From: Manis javanica
Lineage: Eukaryota > Chordata > Mammalia > Pholidota > Manidae
Reading direction: 5' to 3'
Length of the DNA stretch: 64,000 nucleotides
Assembly: GCF_040802235.1 (NCBI RefSeq)
Contig: NC_133157.1
Span: 91,560,001-91,624,000, forward strand
The first letter of the stretch is position 1. Every line of letters begins with the position of its first letter. Shown here piece by piece: positions 35,582 to 45,687 of this stretch. The notes beneath the pieces were generated by a model. It worked only from the letters and a program-made list of their open reading frames with translations, was not told where the DNA came from and ran no database searches. The position numbers and the translations under genes are program-made.

Positions 35582-35649
35582 TAAATACTATGAGAAGGAA
35601 GCGCTCCTGATGGATCCTGTGGATGGCCCCATCCTTGTGTCTTTGCCGG
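35582..35649 (+). pseudogene. SGSM1: SGSM1 exon 6
   Basis: Acceptor tcccag and donor CCGG|gtaaat. It encodes KYYEKEALLMDPVDGPILVS; frame intact. Confidence 0.9.
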
Positions 35650-35944
35650 GTAAATGGTTTGGTGCTCTGAGCTTCACCTGGATCTCTGTTATTGGCTCTG
35701 GGGGTGGGGGCACCTCCTAAGGGCCATTCTCACCTCCCTCTAGCCTCCTGCATCACACCTCACTGGTTCCCTGTGTCTTACTCCCAGGATCTATGCTTGT
35801 CTCTCTTTAGTAGGATCCTGGAGCACCTTAGCTGGTGGGGGGGGGGGGGGGAGGCAGGGTTAGTGAAATAGGTGTCCCATCTGGAGGTAGACGGGAGGCG
35901 GAATTGCTGTGGGCCTGGATTCCCAGCCCCCGTGTGCCCCACAG

Positions 35945-36089
35945 TGGGGCCCTGTACCCTCGAGTACACCAAGATGAAGACTGCGAATCTCTTCTGGACC
36001 GACCCCTCGGCCAATGAGCTTGTCCAGAGGCACCGCATTCACAGCTCACATCTGTGGCAGACTCACCCACCAAGCATCCGGCCCTCTGT
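35945..36089 (+). pseudogene. SGSM1: SGSM1 exon 7, 1-nt deletion
   Basis: It encodes [20 protein letters not shown] and then [16 protein letters not shown]. One base is missing at about 36060/36061 (CAG then AC instead of a GAC codon), so the end of the exon is read out of frame. Splice sites cccacag and TGT|gtgagt are intact. Confidence 0.85.
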
Positions 36090-36212
36090 GTGAGTGGGGT
36101 GAACGGCGGGCTCTGGGGGTGCTAAGTTCCAGACTTAGTGTGGAGGTGAGGAAGGGTGGGGGCCTTGAAGGTCGCTCCAGGCCTCACCCTCCACCTCCCT
36201 TCACACGGCCAG

Positions 36213-36342
36213 ATCCAGAAGAGGCATTCGAGTGGCAGCATGGATGACCGGCCATCCCTCTGCCTGTGACTTTGTCGAGTCCCTGCACCAGAACTCCAGG
36301 GCCACCCTGCTCTACGGCAAGAATAACGTGCTGGTCCAGCCG
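36213..36342 (+). pseudogene. SGSM1: SGSM1 exon 8, 2-nt deletion
   Basis: In the original frame it begins IQKRHSSGSMDDRPSL. Two bases are missing near 36258-36262, after which the ancestral frame continues as VESLHQNSRATLLYGKNNVL. The exon is 130 nt where 132 is expected. Donor CCG|gtgaga is intact. Confidence 0.85.
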
Positions 36343-36422
36343 GTGAGAGTTCATCCTGGGCCCACCTTCCCCCAGGGTTCTGCCTCCAGGTTATGGAGGC
36401 GGGATTCCCTCTGGCTCCAGGT

Positions 36423-36730
36423 TGTCCATCCATCCATCCACCCACTCACCCATCTATTATTCATTCATCTACTGATATCTCTATCTCTCCATCCACCATG
36501 TGACAGTATTTCCTTCTACCCATCTATCCATCCACATTTCCAGCCAATCAACCAGCAATTCTCTTCCAGTCTCTACACCCAACCACCCCTTCATCTATGC
36601 ATCCACTCATCATTCCTTTATCTATCTGCCTGTATTTATATCCATCCATCCATCTATCCATTTGTCTATTTATTTTCCAGTCCCATCTTTACCTGTCCAC
36701 CCAGCCTTCTGTCCATTCATTCTTTCTTGC
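36423..36730 (+). repeat. Degenerate (CATC)n/(CATT)n microsatellite
   Basis: ccatccatccatccacccac and similar units run on for about 300 bp directly after SGSM1 exon 8. Confidence 0.9.
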
Positions 36731-37604
36731 TATCACTTACTCATCTAGCAAACATTTATTCTGAACCCACTAGATGCTTATAATATTAAGATAAAAATCT
36801 CCACAGCTGATATTTATGGAGTGCTTCCTATGCATCCAGCACCATGCTAAGTGCTTCTAACTGTGTTAACTCATTTAAACCTCACAATAAACATTTGTAG
36901 CAAATAGTAATATAGATGGTAACACTGAGGCTCATACAGGGGCAGTAAGGGGCAGAGTTATGATTTGAATCTGGGGTGGCCAGAGTCTGTGCCATTTACC
37001 AGTCACCCTCTATGCCCCAGCACTGAGCCAGGCCCCGGGCATGGGTGGTGAGCAGGGCACATGAAACCCCTCTCCTCATGTGATACCTCCTTTGCTGTCT
37101 CCTCCCTGAGACCATTTGGATCAGGGTGGGGTTTGGGCTCAGCTGGCAGAAAGCAGAGGGCGGACTGTTGGCCCCCCCAGCTCTGCAGTCACAGCTGTGA
37201 CTGCTGGGTGACCCTGAGCAAGTCGCTTTTCCCGCTGAGCCTTAGGACCCACATCACAGTGGGTACCAGACTGTGTCCTTAGACCTGAGACGCTGTAAAT
37301 TAAGATGCTCTGTTTTTTAACATAGCATCAGGAAATTAAACATTATATACAATGTTTTCTCAATACCTGGAAATTTTATTTTACACTTTTTGAAGGGGCT
37401 TTATGTGACCATTTGGATATGTATTTTTAAATTATACATTACTCTTATATGCACACACAAAGGAAAATATAATTGAAATACATTAGTGAAGATAGTCCTA
37501 AAACTTCACATGTCAGGGTCCAATTTTCTGTATCACTTTTTGACTGAGAGTCATTGCTCTACTTATTTTTCCACCAAATATCATTTTCCATTCCATCAGA
37601 AGAA

Positions 37605-37825
37605 AGGATCAAGAAATTATAGCCTGTGAGCCAAATGTGGCCCTCTACCTGCTTTTCTAAGTAGTTTTATTGGAACACACCCCTGCCTGTTTGTTCACGC
37701 ATCATGTATGGCTGCTTCTGTGCTGTGATGGCAGAGCTGAGTGGCAGCCAGTGAGCCTGTGTGGTGTGCGAAACCAAAAGGACTCCCTGTCTGACCCTTC
37801 ACAGAAGTTTGCTGACCTCCGATCA
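37605..37825. repeat. hAT-Charlie-like fossil, second copy
   Basis: gtagttttattggaacacac and cttcacagaagtttgctgac match the copy at about 17870 in layout. It lies in SGSM1 intron 8. Confidence 0.5.
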
Positions 37826-38961
37826 AGAGCATAGGAGGTGCAGCATTTCCTCCAAGCATGTGCTCTTCGTTGTTGCTTTGCAGGAAAATCTGGAGTAGTG
37901 GCCCCCATGCAGTGGTGACTGATGTGTCAGACATCACCGTACACTCCATTGCTCTATTCCCAGCCTTGCTGCCTACACAACTTTTCGATTCAAAGCTGAA
38001 GCACAGTCTCATTTTTTGAAGACATTTAAAATGGCACCTGTCCTCCACATGTGATGTAACAACCATGTACAAAACTTAAAGTAACAACAATCTGAACAGC
38101 TCTGACAGTTTGCATGAGGTCAGGCAATGACATACATCACAATTGTGAGATGCCACTGAGCATAAGTGCATCTCTGTTTCAGGTACATTAAAATGTGGAA
38201 AGCAAACGTGCCTCTTGGAATTGCTGAGATGCTGCCACATATCTATTTACACATCATGTATGGCTGAGATACTGCACCTACCTCATGGGGCTGCAGGCAC
38301 ATGTGGCTCAACTGGGGCATCGGTGTGAAACCGGGCCAAGCCTGGTACACAGGAGGTGCTCAGTGTTAGTTGTCTGTGTCCACACACTGAGGTGAATTTG
38401 GTGCAGGGGCTGCCTCCTCTGTGTGTGAGGCTTGGACACAACCCCCTCTGGCCTGCCCCACTTGGAATAAAACAGTGGTGAGAAGCTCTGCAGGCACTTT
38501 GGGAAGTCAGAGGGTCAGGCTGCTGGGTGGGGGGTGAGGCATAGGCATTTGGGGAGGGGGCTACTGGGTAATGTCTTTGGATGAGCTCAGCTGCCATTTC
38601 TTTCTCCCTTACAACAAGCCAAAATGATGCCAGTTAAATGCTTACTGTTAAAGAAAAGATTGTAAAGAACCATCCAGCTCTGCCCGTGCAGCAGGGCATC
38701 TGGAGGTGCGGGTGTGAAAGCATTGTGGGTGGGCAGCATTCACAGCTGGACCTATAGAATCCAACCTGGGTGGTTGGCTGCAAATGGCTTTGCCTAGCAT
38801 GGCACCCTGGAAGGCCTTGGGTTATCCAAATGCACATGGCCTTGGAAGGAAAGCCCCAGCCTTTTGGCTCCAGTTGTGCGTCCATAAGTCAGCTGGATGA
38901 GGGTCCATACCCATGGTGACTCCAGCACTATGACCAGGCCTGGGTCCTCCTCTCTCTGCAG

Positions 38962-39073
38962 AGTGATGACATGGAGGCTGTGCCAGGATACCTGTCCCTG
39001 CACCAGACGGCCGACATCATGACCTTGAAGTGGACACCCAACCAGCTGTGGAGGACCTGGACTATGAGAAGAG
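38962..39073 (+). pseudogene. SGSM1: SGSM1 exon 9, 13-nt deletion; last exon found
   Basis: It encodes [20 protein letters not shown] and LKWTPNQL, then loses 13 nt at about 39048/39049 relative to the family, and continues as the DLDYEK part in another frame. The exon is 112 nt where about 125 is expected. Donor AAGAG|gtaggt is intact, but no exon 10 follows in the window. Confidence 0.85.
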
Positions 39074-39681
39074 GTAGGTCACCATGTCCCTCCTCTCCTC
39101 TTGGCACAAGGAAGTGTGTACCACCCACTTGGCCCAGCCTCCCTGCATCTGTGTCCTCATGAGTAACTCAGTGCCCCAGGAGCCTCTGGGAACTAACCAG
39201 AAGAATCTTGAGGTATGTGAATTAGGCAGAGCCCTGGTCAAAACACCACCCAGAGAAAGAAGTCTTAACCAAGATCTTGAAAGCCTACAAATGGCAAATA
39301 TTCTCCCATCTGCTGCCACCTTTCCCATCATTCAGTGAAAAGGGAGGGAGGAGGGACTGGTTGGTGGGCGTCTTGTTCGGGGCTTGGGTCCTGTGATATC
39401 CTGGGATTTGTAAGAACCAGCAAAGGCTTTGGAGGCATGCTCCAGAGAAACACAGGGATCGGGGATCCCTGCTGTACTCGCTATGTTCTAGCACAATCAG
39501 AGAAGGCTTCAGGAAGAGCAAAGGGAAGCCACCATGCAGAGGTGTGGCCAGCTTGGTCATTTCAGCTGGAGGAGTCATGGTAGCTCGTGGGAGGCAGAGG
39601 CAGTGGTTTTTGCTGCTCTCAGTCCACAGCTAAACCAATTTTTCTTCTACATTTTCTTGATTTCTTAAAAAGTTTTGATTG
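39074..39681. other. Stretch after SGSM1 exon 9, before the L1
   Basis: Presumed SGSM1 intron 9 sequence. No exon 10, no OAS exon and no named repeat recognised. One of two candidate intervals for the rearrangement breakpoint. Confidence 0.5.
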
Positions 39682-39691
39682 TGATAGATGA
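39682..39691. repeat. L1 target-site duplication, left
   Basis: TGATAGATGA before the L1 5' UTR, repeated at 45678-45687. Confidence 0.85.
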
Positions 39692-40504
39692 GGGAGCCAA
39701 GATGGCGGCCTGAGTAGAGCAGCAGAAATCTCCTCCCAAAACCACATATATTTTTGAAAATACAACAAGGACAACTATTCCTAAAAGAGAGACCAGAAGA
39801 CACAGGACAACAGCCAGACCACATCCACACCAGTGAGAACCAAGCACCTCGCGAAGGGGGTAAGATACAAGCCGCGGCCTGGCAGGACCCAAACGCCCCC
39901 TCACCCCAGCTCCCAGCGGGAGGAGAGGAGTCAGAGCGGGGAGGGAGAGGGAGCTCAGTACTGCTAAACACTCAGCCCTAGCCATCTGCATCAGAGTGCA
40001 GACACAGTGTGTGCGTGGGGTGCTGGAAACTAGGGAAACAGGACAGTAAGACCTGTGAGCGGGTCCACACAGCCAGCGCCCCTGGGACAAAGAAAAGCAA
40101 GTGCTTTTTGAAAGTCTTAAAGGGACAGGGATCCCACAGCTGGACGAAAGCTTCCAGGGACACTTAGTCGAGCTTCTGGGAATCCCGAGGAACTCTGGGC
40201 ACTCTAACCCCCTGGGCAGCAGGGAGCTCAGAGGCCTCTCACGGAGATGAAAAGCCTCCCGGCTGTTTCACCTCCACCATAGCTCTGCCATATTGGAGCA
40301 GCAGCTGGAGGCAGGCCATGCCCACAGCAAATGCAGAGCTAAACTCCATAGCGGCCGGCAAGAATCAGAAGCCCCATCTACACACAGCTGCCCAGCACAA
40401 GCCGCTAGAGGTTGCTGTTCTCCCAGGAGAAGGCCATAAACCAACAAGAAGGGACGTTGTCCCAGCCATCACTTGTGCCAGCTCCACAAACTATCTGTAT
40501 TGCC

Positions 40505-41341
40505 ATGAAAAGGCAGAAAATTTTGATACAGACCAAAATCACAACCCCTGAGAAGAAGATAGACCTAACCAGTCTTCCTAAAAAAGAATTCAAAATAAAA
40601 ATCACAAACATGCTGACAGAGCTGCAGAGAAATATACAAGAGCTAAGGGATGACGTCCGGAGGGAGATTACAGAAATGAAACAATCTCTGGAAGGATTTA
40701 TAAGCAGAATGGATAAGATGCAAGAGGCCATTGATGGAATAGAAACCAGAGAACAGGAATGCATAGAAGCTGATGCAGAGAGAGATAAAAGTATCTCTAG
40801 GAATGAAACAATATTAAGAGAACTGTGTGACCAATCCAAAAGGAACAATATCTACATTATAGGGATACCAGAGGAAGAAGAGAGAGAAAAAGGGATAGAA
40901 AGTGTCTTTGAAGAAATAATTGCTGAGAACTTCCCCAAACTGGGGGAGGAAATAGTTGCTCAGACTACAGAGGCACAAAGAACTCCCAACAGACAGGACC
41001 CAAAGAGGACAACACCAAGACACATAATAATTAAAATGGCAAAGATCAAGGATAAGGACAGAGTATTAAAGGCAGCCAGAGAGAAAAAAAAGGTCACCTA
41101 CAAAGGAAGACACATCAGGCTATCATCAGACTTCTCAACAGAAACCTTACAGGCCAGAAGAGAATGGCATGATATATTCAGTGCAATGAAACAGAAGGGC
41201 CTTGAGCCAAGGATACTGTATCCAGCACAATTATCATTTAAATATGAAGGAGGGATTAAGCAATTCCCAGACAAGCAAAAGTTGAGGGAATTTGCCTCCC
41301 ACAAACCAGCTGTACAGGATATCTTAGAGGGACTTCTCTAG
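40505..41341 (+). CDS. L1 ORF1p, intact
   Basis: 278 codons from the ATG at 40505 (MKRQKILIQTKITTPEKK) to the TAG at 41339-41341; the frame is also open upstream to 40412, but that part lies in the 5' UTR. Layout: short N-terminus, coiled coil with EFKIKITNMLTELQRNIQEL and KQSLEGFISRMDKMQEAIDG (about residues 20-100), RRM with IYIIGIPEEEEREKG (about 115-215) and the C-terminal domain with REWHDIFSAMKQKG. ORF1p is a trimeric RNA-binding chaperone that packages L1 RNA. Still open although ORF2 is dead, so the copy may be of moderate age. Whether it is expressed cannot be judged. Confidence 0.85.
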   Translation: MKRQKILIQTKITTPEKKIDLTSLPKKEFKIKITNMLTELQRNIQELRDDVRREITEMKQSLEGFISRMDKMQEAIDGIETREQECIEADAERDKSISRNETILRELCDQSKRNNIYIIGIPEEEEREKGIESVFEEIIAENFPKLGEEIVAQTTEAQRTPNRQDPKRTTPRHIIIKMAKIKDKDRVLKAAREKKKVTYKGRHIRLSSDFSTETLQARREWHDIFSAMKQKGLEPRILYPAQLSFKYEGGIKQFPDKQKLREFASHKPAVQDILEGLL

Positions 41342-41530
41342 ATGGGAGCACTCCTAAAAAGAGCACAGAACAAAACACTCAACATGAAGAATGGAGGAGG
41401 AAGAATAAGAAGGGAGAGAAATAAATATCAGACTGTGTTTATAATTGCTCAATAAGCGAGTTAAGTTAGACAGTAAGGTAGTAAAGAAGCTAACCTTGAA
41501 CTTTTCGTAACCACGAATCTAAAGCCTGAA

Positions 41531-44500
41531 ATGGCAATAAGTACACATCTTTCAATAATCACCCTAAATGTAACTGGACTGAATGCACCAATCAAAAGAC
41601 ACAGAGTAATAGAATGGATAAAAAAGCAGGACCCATCTATATGCTGCTTACAAGAGACTCACCTCAAACCCAAAGACATGCACAGATTAAAAGTCAAGGG
41701 ATGGAAAAGATATTTCATGCAAACAACAGAGAGAAAAAAGTTTTGCAATACTAGTATCAGACAAAATAGACTTCAAAACAAAGTAACAAGAGATAAAGAA
41801 GGACACTACATAATGATAAAGGACTCAGTCCAATAAGAGGATATAACCATTATAAACATATATGCACCCAATACAGGAGCACCAATATATGTGAAACAAA
41901 TACTAACAGAATTAAAGGAGTAAATAGAATGCAATGCATTCATTTTTGGAGACTTTAACACACCACTCACTCCAAAGGACAGATCCACCAGACAGAAAAT
42001 AAATAAGGACACAGAGGCACTGAACAACACACTAGAACAGATGGACCTAATAGACATCTATAGAACTCTACATCCAAAAGCAACAGGATATACATTCTTC
42101 TCAAGTGCACATGGAACATTCTCCAGAATAGAACACATACTAGGCCACAAAAAGAGCCTCAGTAAATTCTGAAAGATAGAAATCCTACCAACCAACTTCT
42201 CAGACCACAAAGGTATAAAACTAGAAATAAACTGTACAAAGAAAGCAAAAAGGCTCACAAACACTTGGAGGCTTAACAACATGCTTCTAAATAATCAATG
42301 GATCAACGACCAAATTAAAATGGAGATCCAGCAATATATGGAAACAAATGACAACAACACAAAGCCCCAACTTCTGTGGGACGCAGCAAAAGCAGTCTTA
42401 AGAGAAAATTATATAGCAATCCAGGCATATTTAAAGAAGGAAGAACAATCCCAAATGAATGGTCTAATGTCACAATTATCGAAATTGGAAAAAGAAGAAC
42501 AAATGAGGCCTAAGGTCAGCAGACGGAGGGACATAATAAAGATCAAAGAAGAAATAAATAAAATTGAGAAGAATAAAACAATAGCAAAAATCAATGAAAC
42601 CAAGAGCTGATTCTTTGAGAAAATAAACAAAATAGAAAAGCCTCTAGCCAGACTTATTAAGAGAAAAAGAGTCAACACACATTAACAGAAATGAGAAAGG
42701 AAAAATCACAACGGACCCCACAGAAATACATAGAATTATTAGAGAATACTATGAAAACCTATATGCTAACAAGCTGGAAAACCTAGGAGAAATGGACAAC
42801 TTCCTAGAAAAATACAACCTTGCAAGACTGACTCAGAAAGAAACAGAAAATCTAAACAGACCAATTACCAGCAACGAAAGTGCAGCGGTAATCAAAAAAC
42901 TACCCAAGAACAAAATCCCCGGGCCAGATGGATTTACCTCAAAATTTTATCAGACATACAGAGAAGGCATAATACCCATTCTCCTTAAAGTTTTCCAAAA
43001 AATAGAAGAGGAGGGAATACTCCCAAACTCATTCTATGAAGCCAACATCACCCTAATACCAAAACCAGGCAAAGATCCCACCAAGAAAGAAAACTACAGA
43101 CCAATACCCCTGATGAATGTAGGTGCAAAAATACTCAACAAAATATTAGCAAACCGAATTCAAAAATATATCAAGAGGATAATACACCATGACCAAGTGG
43201 GATTCATCCCAGGGATGCAAGGATGGTATGACATTCAAAAATCCATCATCATCCACCACATCAACAAAAAGAAGGACAAAAACCACATGATCATCTCCAT
43301 AGATGCTGAAAAAGCATTCGACAAAATTCAACATCCATTCATGATAAAAACTCTCAACAAAATGGGTAGAGAGGGCAAGTACCTCAACATAATAAAGGCC
43401 ATATATGATAAACCCACAGCTACATCATACTGAACAGCGAGAGGCTGAAAGCTTTTCCTCTGAGATCGGAAACAAGACAGGGATGCCCAGTCTCCCCACT
43501 GTTATTCAACGTTGGACTGGAGGTCCTAGCCACAGCAATTAGACAAAACAAAGAAATAGAAGGAATCCAGATTGGTAAAGAAGAAGTTAAACTGTCACTA
43601 TTTGCAGATGACATGATATTGTACATAAAAATCCCTAAAGACTGCACTGCAAAACTACTAGAACTAGTATCGGAATTCAGCAAAGTTGCAGGATACATAA
43701 TTAACACACAGAAATCTGTGGCTTTCCTATACACTAACAATGAACTAATAGAGAAATCAGGAAAACAGTTCCATTCACAATAGCATCAAAAAGAATAAAA
43801 TACCTAGGAATAAACATAACCAAGGAAGTGAAAGACCCATACCCTGAAAACTATAAGACACTCTTAAATTAAAGAGGACACTGACAAATGGAAACTCATC
43901 CCATGCTCCTGGCTAGGAAGAATTAATATTGTCAAAATGGCCATCCTGCCCAAAGCAATATATAGATTCGATGCATTCCCTATCAAATTACCAACAGCAT
44001 TCTTCAATGAACTGGAACAAATAGTTAAAAAATTCATATGGAAACACCAAAGACCCCAAATAGCCAAAGCAATCCTGAGAAGGAAAAATAAAGTGGGGGG
44101 GATCTCACTCCCCAACTTCAAACTCTACTGCAAAGCTACAGTAATCAAGACAATTTGGTACTGGCACAAGAACAGAGCCACAGACCAGTGGAACAGAGTA
44201 GAGACCCCAAACATTAACCCAAACATATATGGCCAATTAATATACAATAAAGGAGCCATGGACATACAATGGGGAAATGACAGTCTCTTCAACAGATGGT
44301 GCTGGCAAACTGGACAGCTGCGTGTAAGAGAATGACACTGGATCACTGTTTAACCCCATACACAAAAGTAAATTAGAAATGGATCAAAGACCTGAGTGTA
44401 AGTCATGAAACCATAAAACTCTTAGAAAAAAACATAGGCAAAAATCTCTTGGACATAAACATGAGCAATTTCTTTATGAACATATCTCCCTGGGCAAGGG

Positions 44501-45318
44501 AAACAAAAGCAGAAATGAACAAGTGGGACTATATCAAGCTGAAAGCTTCTGTACAGCAAAGGATGCCATCAATAAACAAAAAGGTGCCCTACAGTATTGG
44601 AGAATATATTCATAAATGACAGATCCGATAAAGGGTTGACATCCAAAATATATAAAGAGCTCATTACACCTCAACAATCAAAAATGAACAATCCCATAAA
44701 AAATGGCAGAGAAGCTGAACAGACAGTTCTCCAAAGAAGAAATTCAGATGGCCAACAGACACATTAAAAGATGCTCCACATTGCTTGTCATCAGAGAAAT
44801 GCAAATTAAAACCACAATGAGATATCACCTCACACCAGTAAGGATCACCACCATCCAAAAGACAAACAACAACAAATGTTGGCAAGGATGTGGAGAAAGG
44901 GGAACCCTCCTACACTGCTGGTGGGAATGTAAATTAGGTCAACCATTGTGGAAAGCAGTATGGAGGTTCCTCAAAACACTCAAGATAGAAATACCATTTG
45001 ACCCAGGGATTCCACTTCTAGGAATTTACCCTAAGAATGCAGCACTCCAGTTTGAAAAAGACAGATGCACTCCTATGTTTATTGCTGCACTATTTACAAT
45101 AGCTAAGATATGGAAGCAACCTAAATGTCCATCAGTAGATGAATGGATAAAGAAGATGTAGTACATATACACAATGGAATATTACTCGACCATAAGAAAA
45201 AAAACAGATCCTACCATTTGCAACAACATGGATGGAGCTAGAGGGTATTATGCTCAGTGAAATAAGCCAGGTGTAGAAAGACAAGTACCAAATGATTTCA
45301 CTCATATGTGGAGTATAA
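41531..45318 (+). pseudogene. L1 ORF2p, broken
   Basis: Starts at the ATG at 41531 (MAISTHLSIITLNVTGLNAP) and keeps the endonuclease LQET Glu. Breaks follow: a TAA at 41834-41836, a changed endonuclease residue (SRIEHIL where the other copy has SRIDHIL), a TGA at about 42608, further frame changes, and a TAG at 45159-45161 that removes the last part. The RT core FADD is at about 43600 (LFADDMILY), and [16 protein letters not shown] precedes it at about 42907. It cannot supply RT in one piece. Confidence 0.9.
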
Positions 45319-45677
45319 GAACAAAGGAAAACTGAAGGAACAAAACAGCAGCAGAATCACAGAACCCATGAATGGACTGATAGTTACCAAAGGGAAAGGG
45401 ACTGGGGAGTATGGGTAGGAAGGGAGGGATAAGTGTGGGGAAAAAGAAAGGGGGCATTACGATTAGCATGTATAGTGTGTGTGGGGGCACGGGGAGGGCT
45501 GTGCAACACAGAGCAGAGAAGTAGTGATTTTACAGCATCTTACTATGCTGATGGACAGTGACTGTGAAGGGGTATGTGGGAGGGGGGACTTGGTGAAGGG
45601 GGGAGCCTAGTAAACATAATCTTCTTCATGTAATTGTAGATTAATGATACAAAAATAAAAAAATTTTAAAAAAATGA

Positions 45678-45687
45678 TGATAGATGA
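45678..45687. repeat. L1 target-site duplication, right
   Basis: TGATAGATGA after the A-rich tail, running into a short (GATA)n. Confidence 0.85.

Larger units (their letters stand above)
12257..39073 (+). pseudogene. SGSM1: SGSM1, exons 1-9 only, decayed and truncated
   Basis: SGSM1 (small G protein signaling modulator 1) is a neuronal cytosolic protein with an N-terminal RUN domain and a C-terminal TBC Rab-GAP domain. Nine exons in order match its N-terminal part, including [67 protein letters not shown] and [15 protein letters not shown], so the RUN domain is covered. Exons encoding the linker and TBC domain are not found before OAS1 sequence begins. Lesions: exon 2 acceptor GG instead of AG and TGA at 12381; TGA at 31833; a 1-nt and a 2-nt deletion in exons 7 and 8; a 13-nt deletion in exon 9. 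Several Arg codons have become Trp (CGG to TGG type), fitting CpG decay without selection. Assembly error is unlikely for so many independent lesions. Identity is from memory of the family. Confidence 0.9.
39692..45677 (+). mobile_element. Nearly full-length L1 with intact ORF1
   Basis: About 6 kb: a 5' UTR starting gggagccaagatggcggcct, ORF1 intact, ORF2 broken, and a G-rich 3' UTR with an A-rich tail. The 10-bp target duplication TGATAGATGA lies at 39682-39691 and 45678-45687, so the copy inserted by normal target-primed reverse transcription and no large deletion accompanied it. It occupies most of the gap between SGSM1 exon 9 and OAS1 exon 2. Confidence 0.95.

Noticed and set aside
39692-45677. 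This L1 as the direct cause of the SGSM1/OAS1 join
   Set aside because: Its matching target duplications indicate ordinary insertion into continuous DNA.
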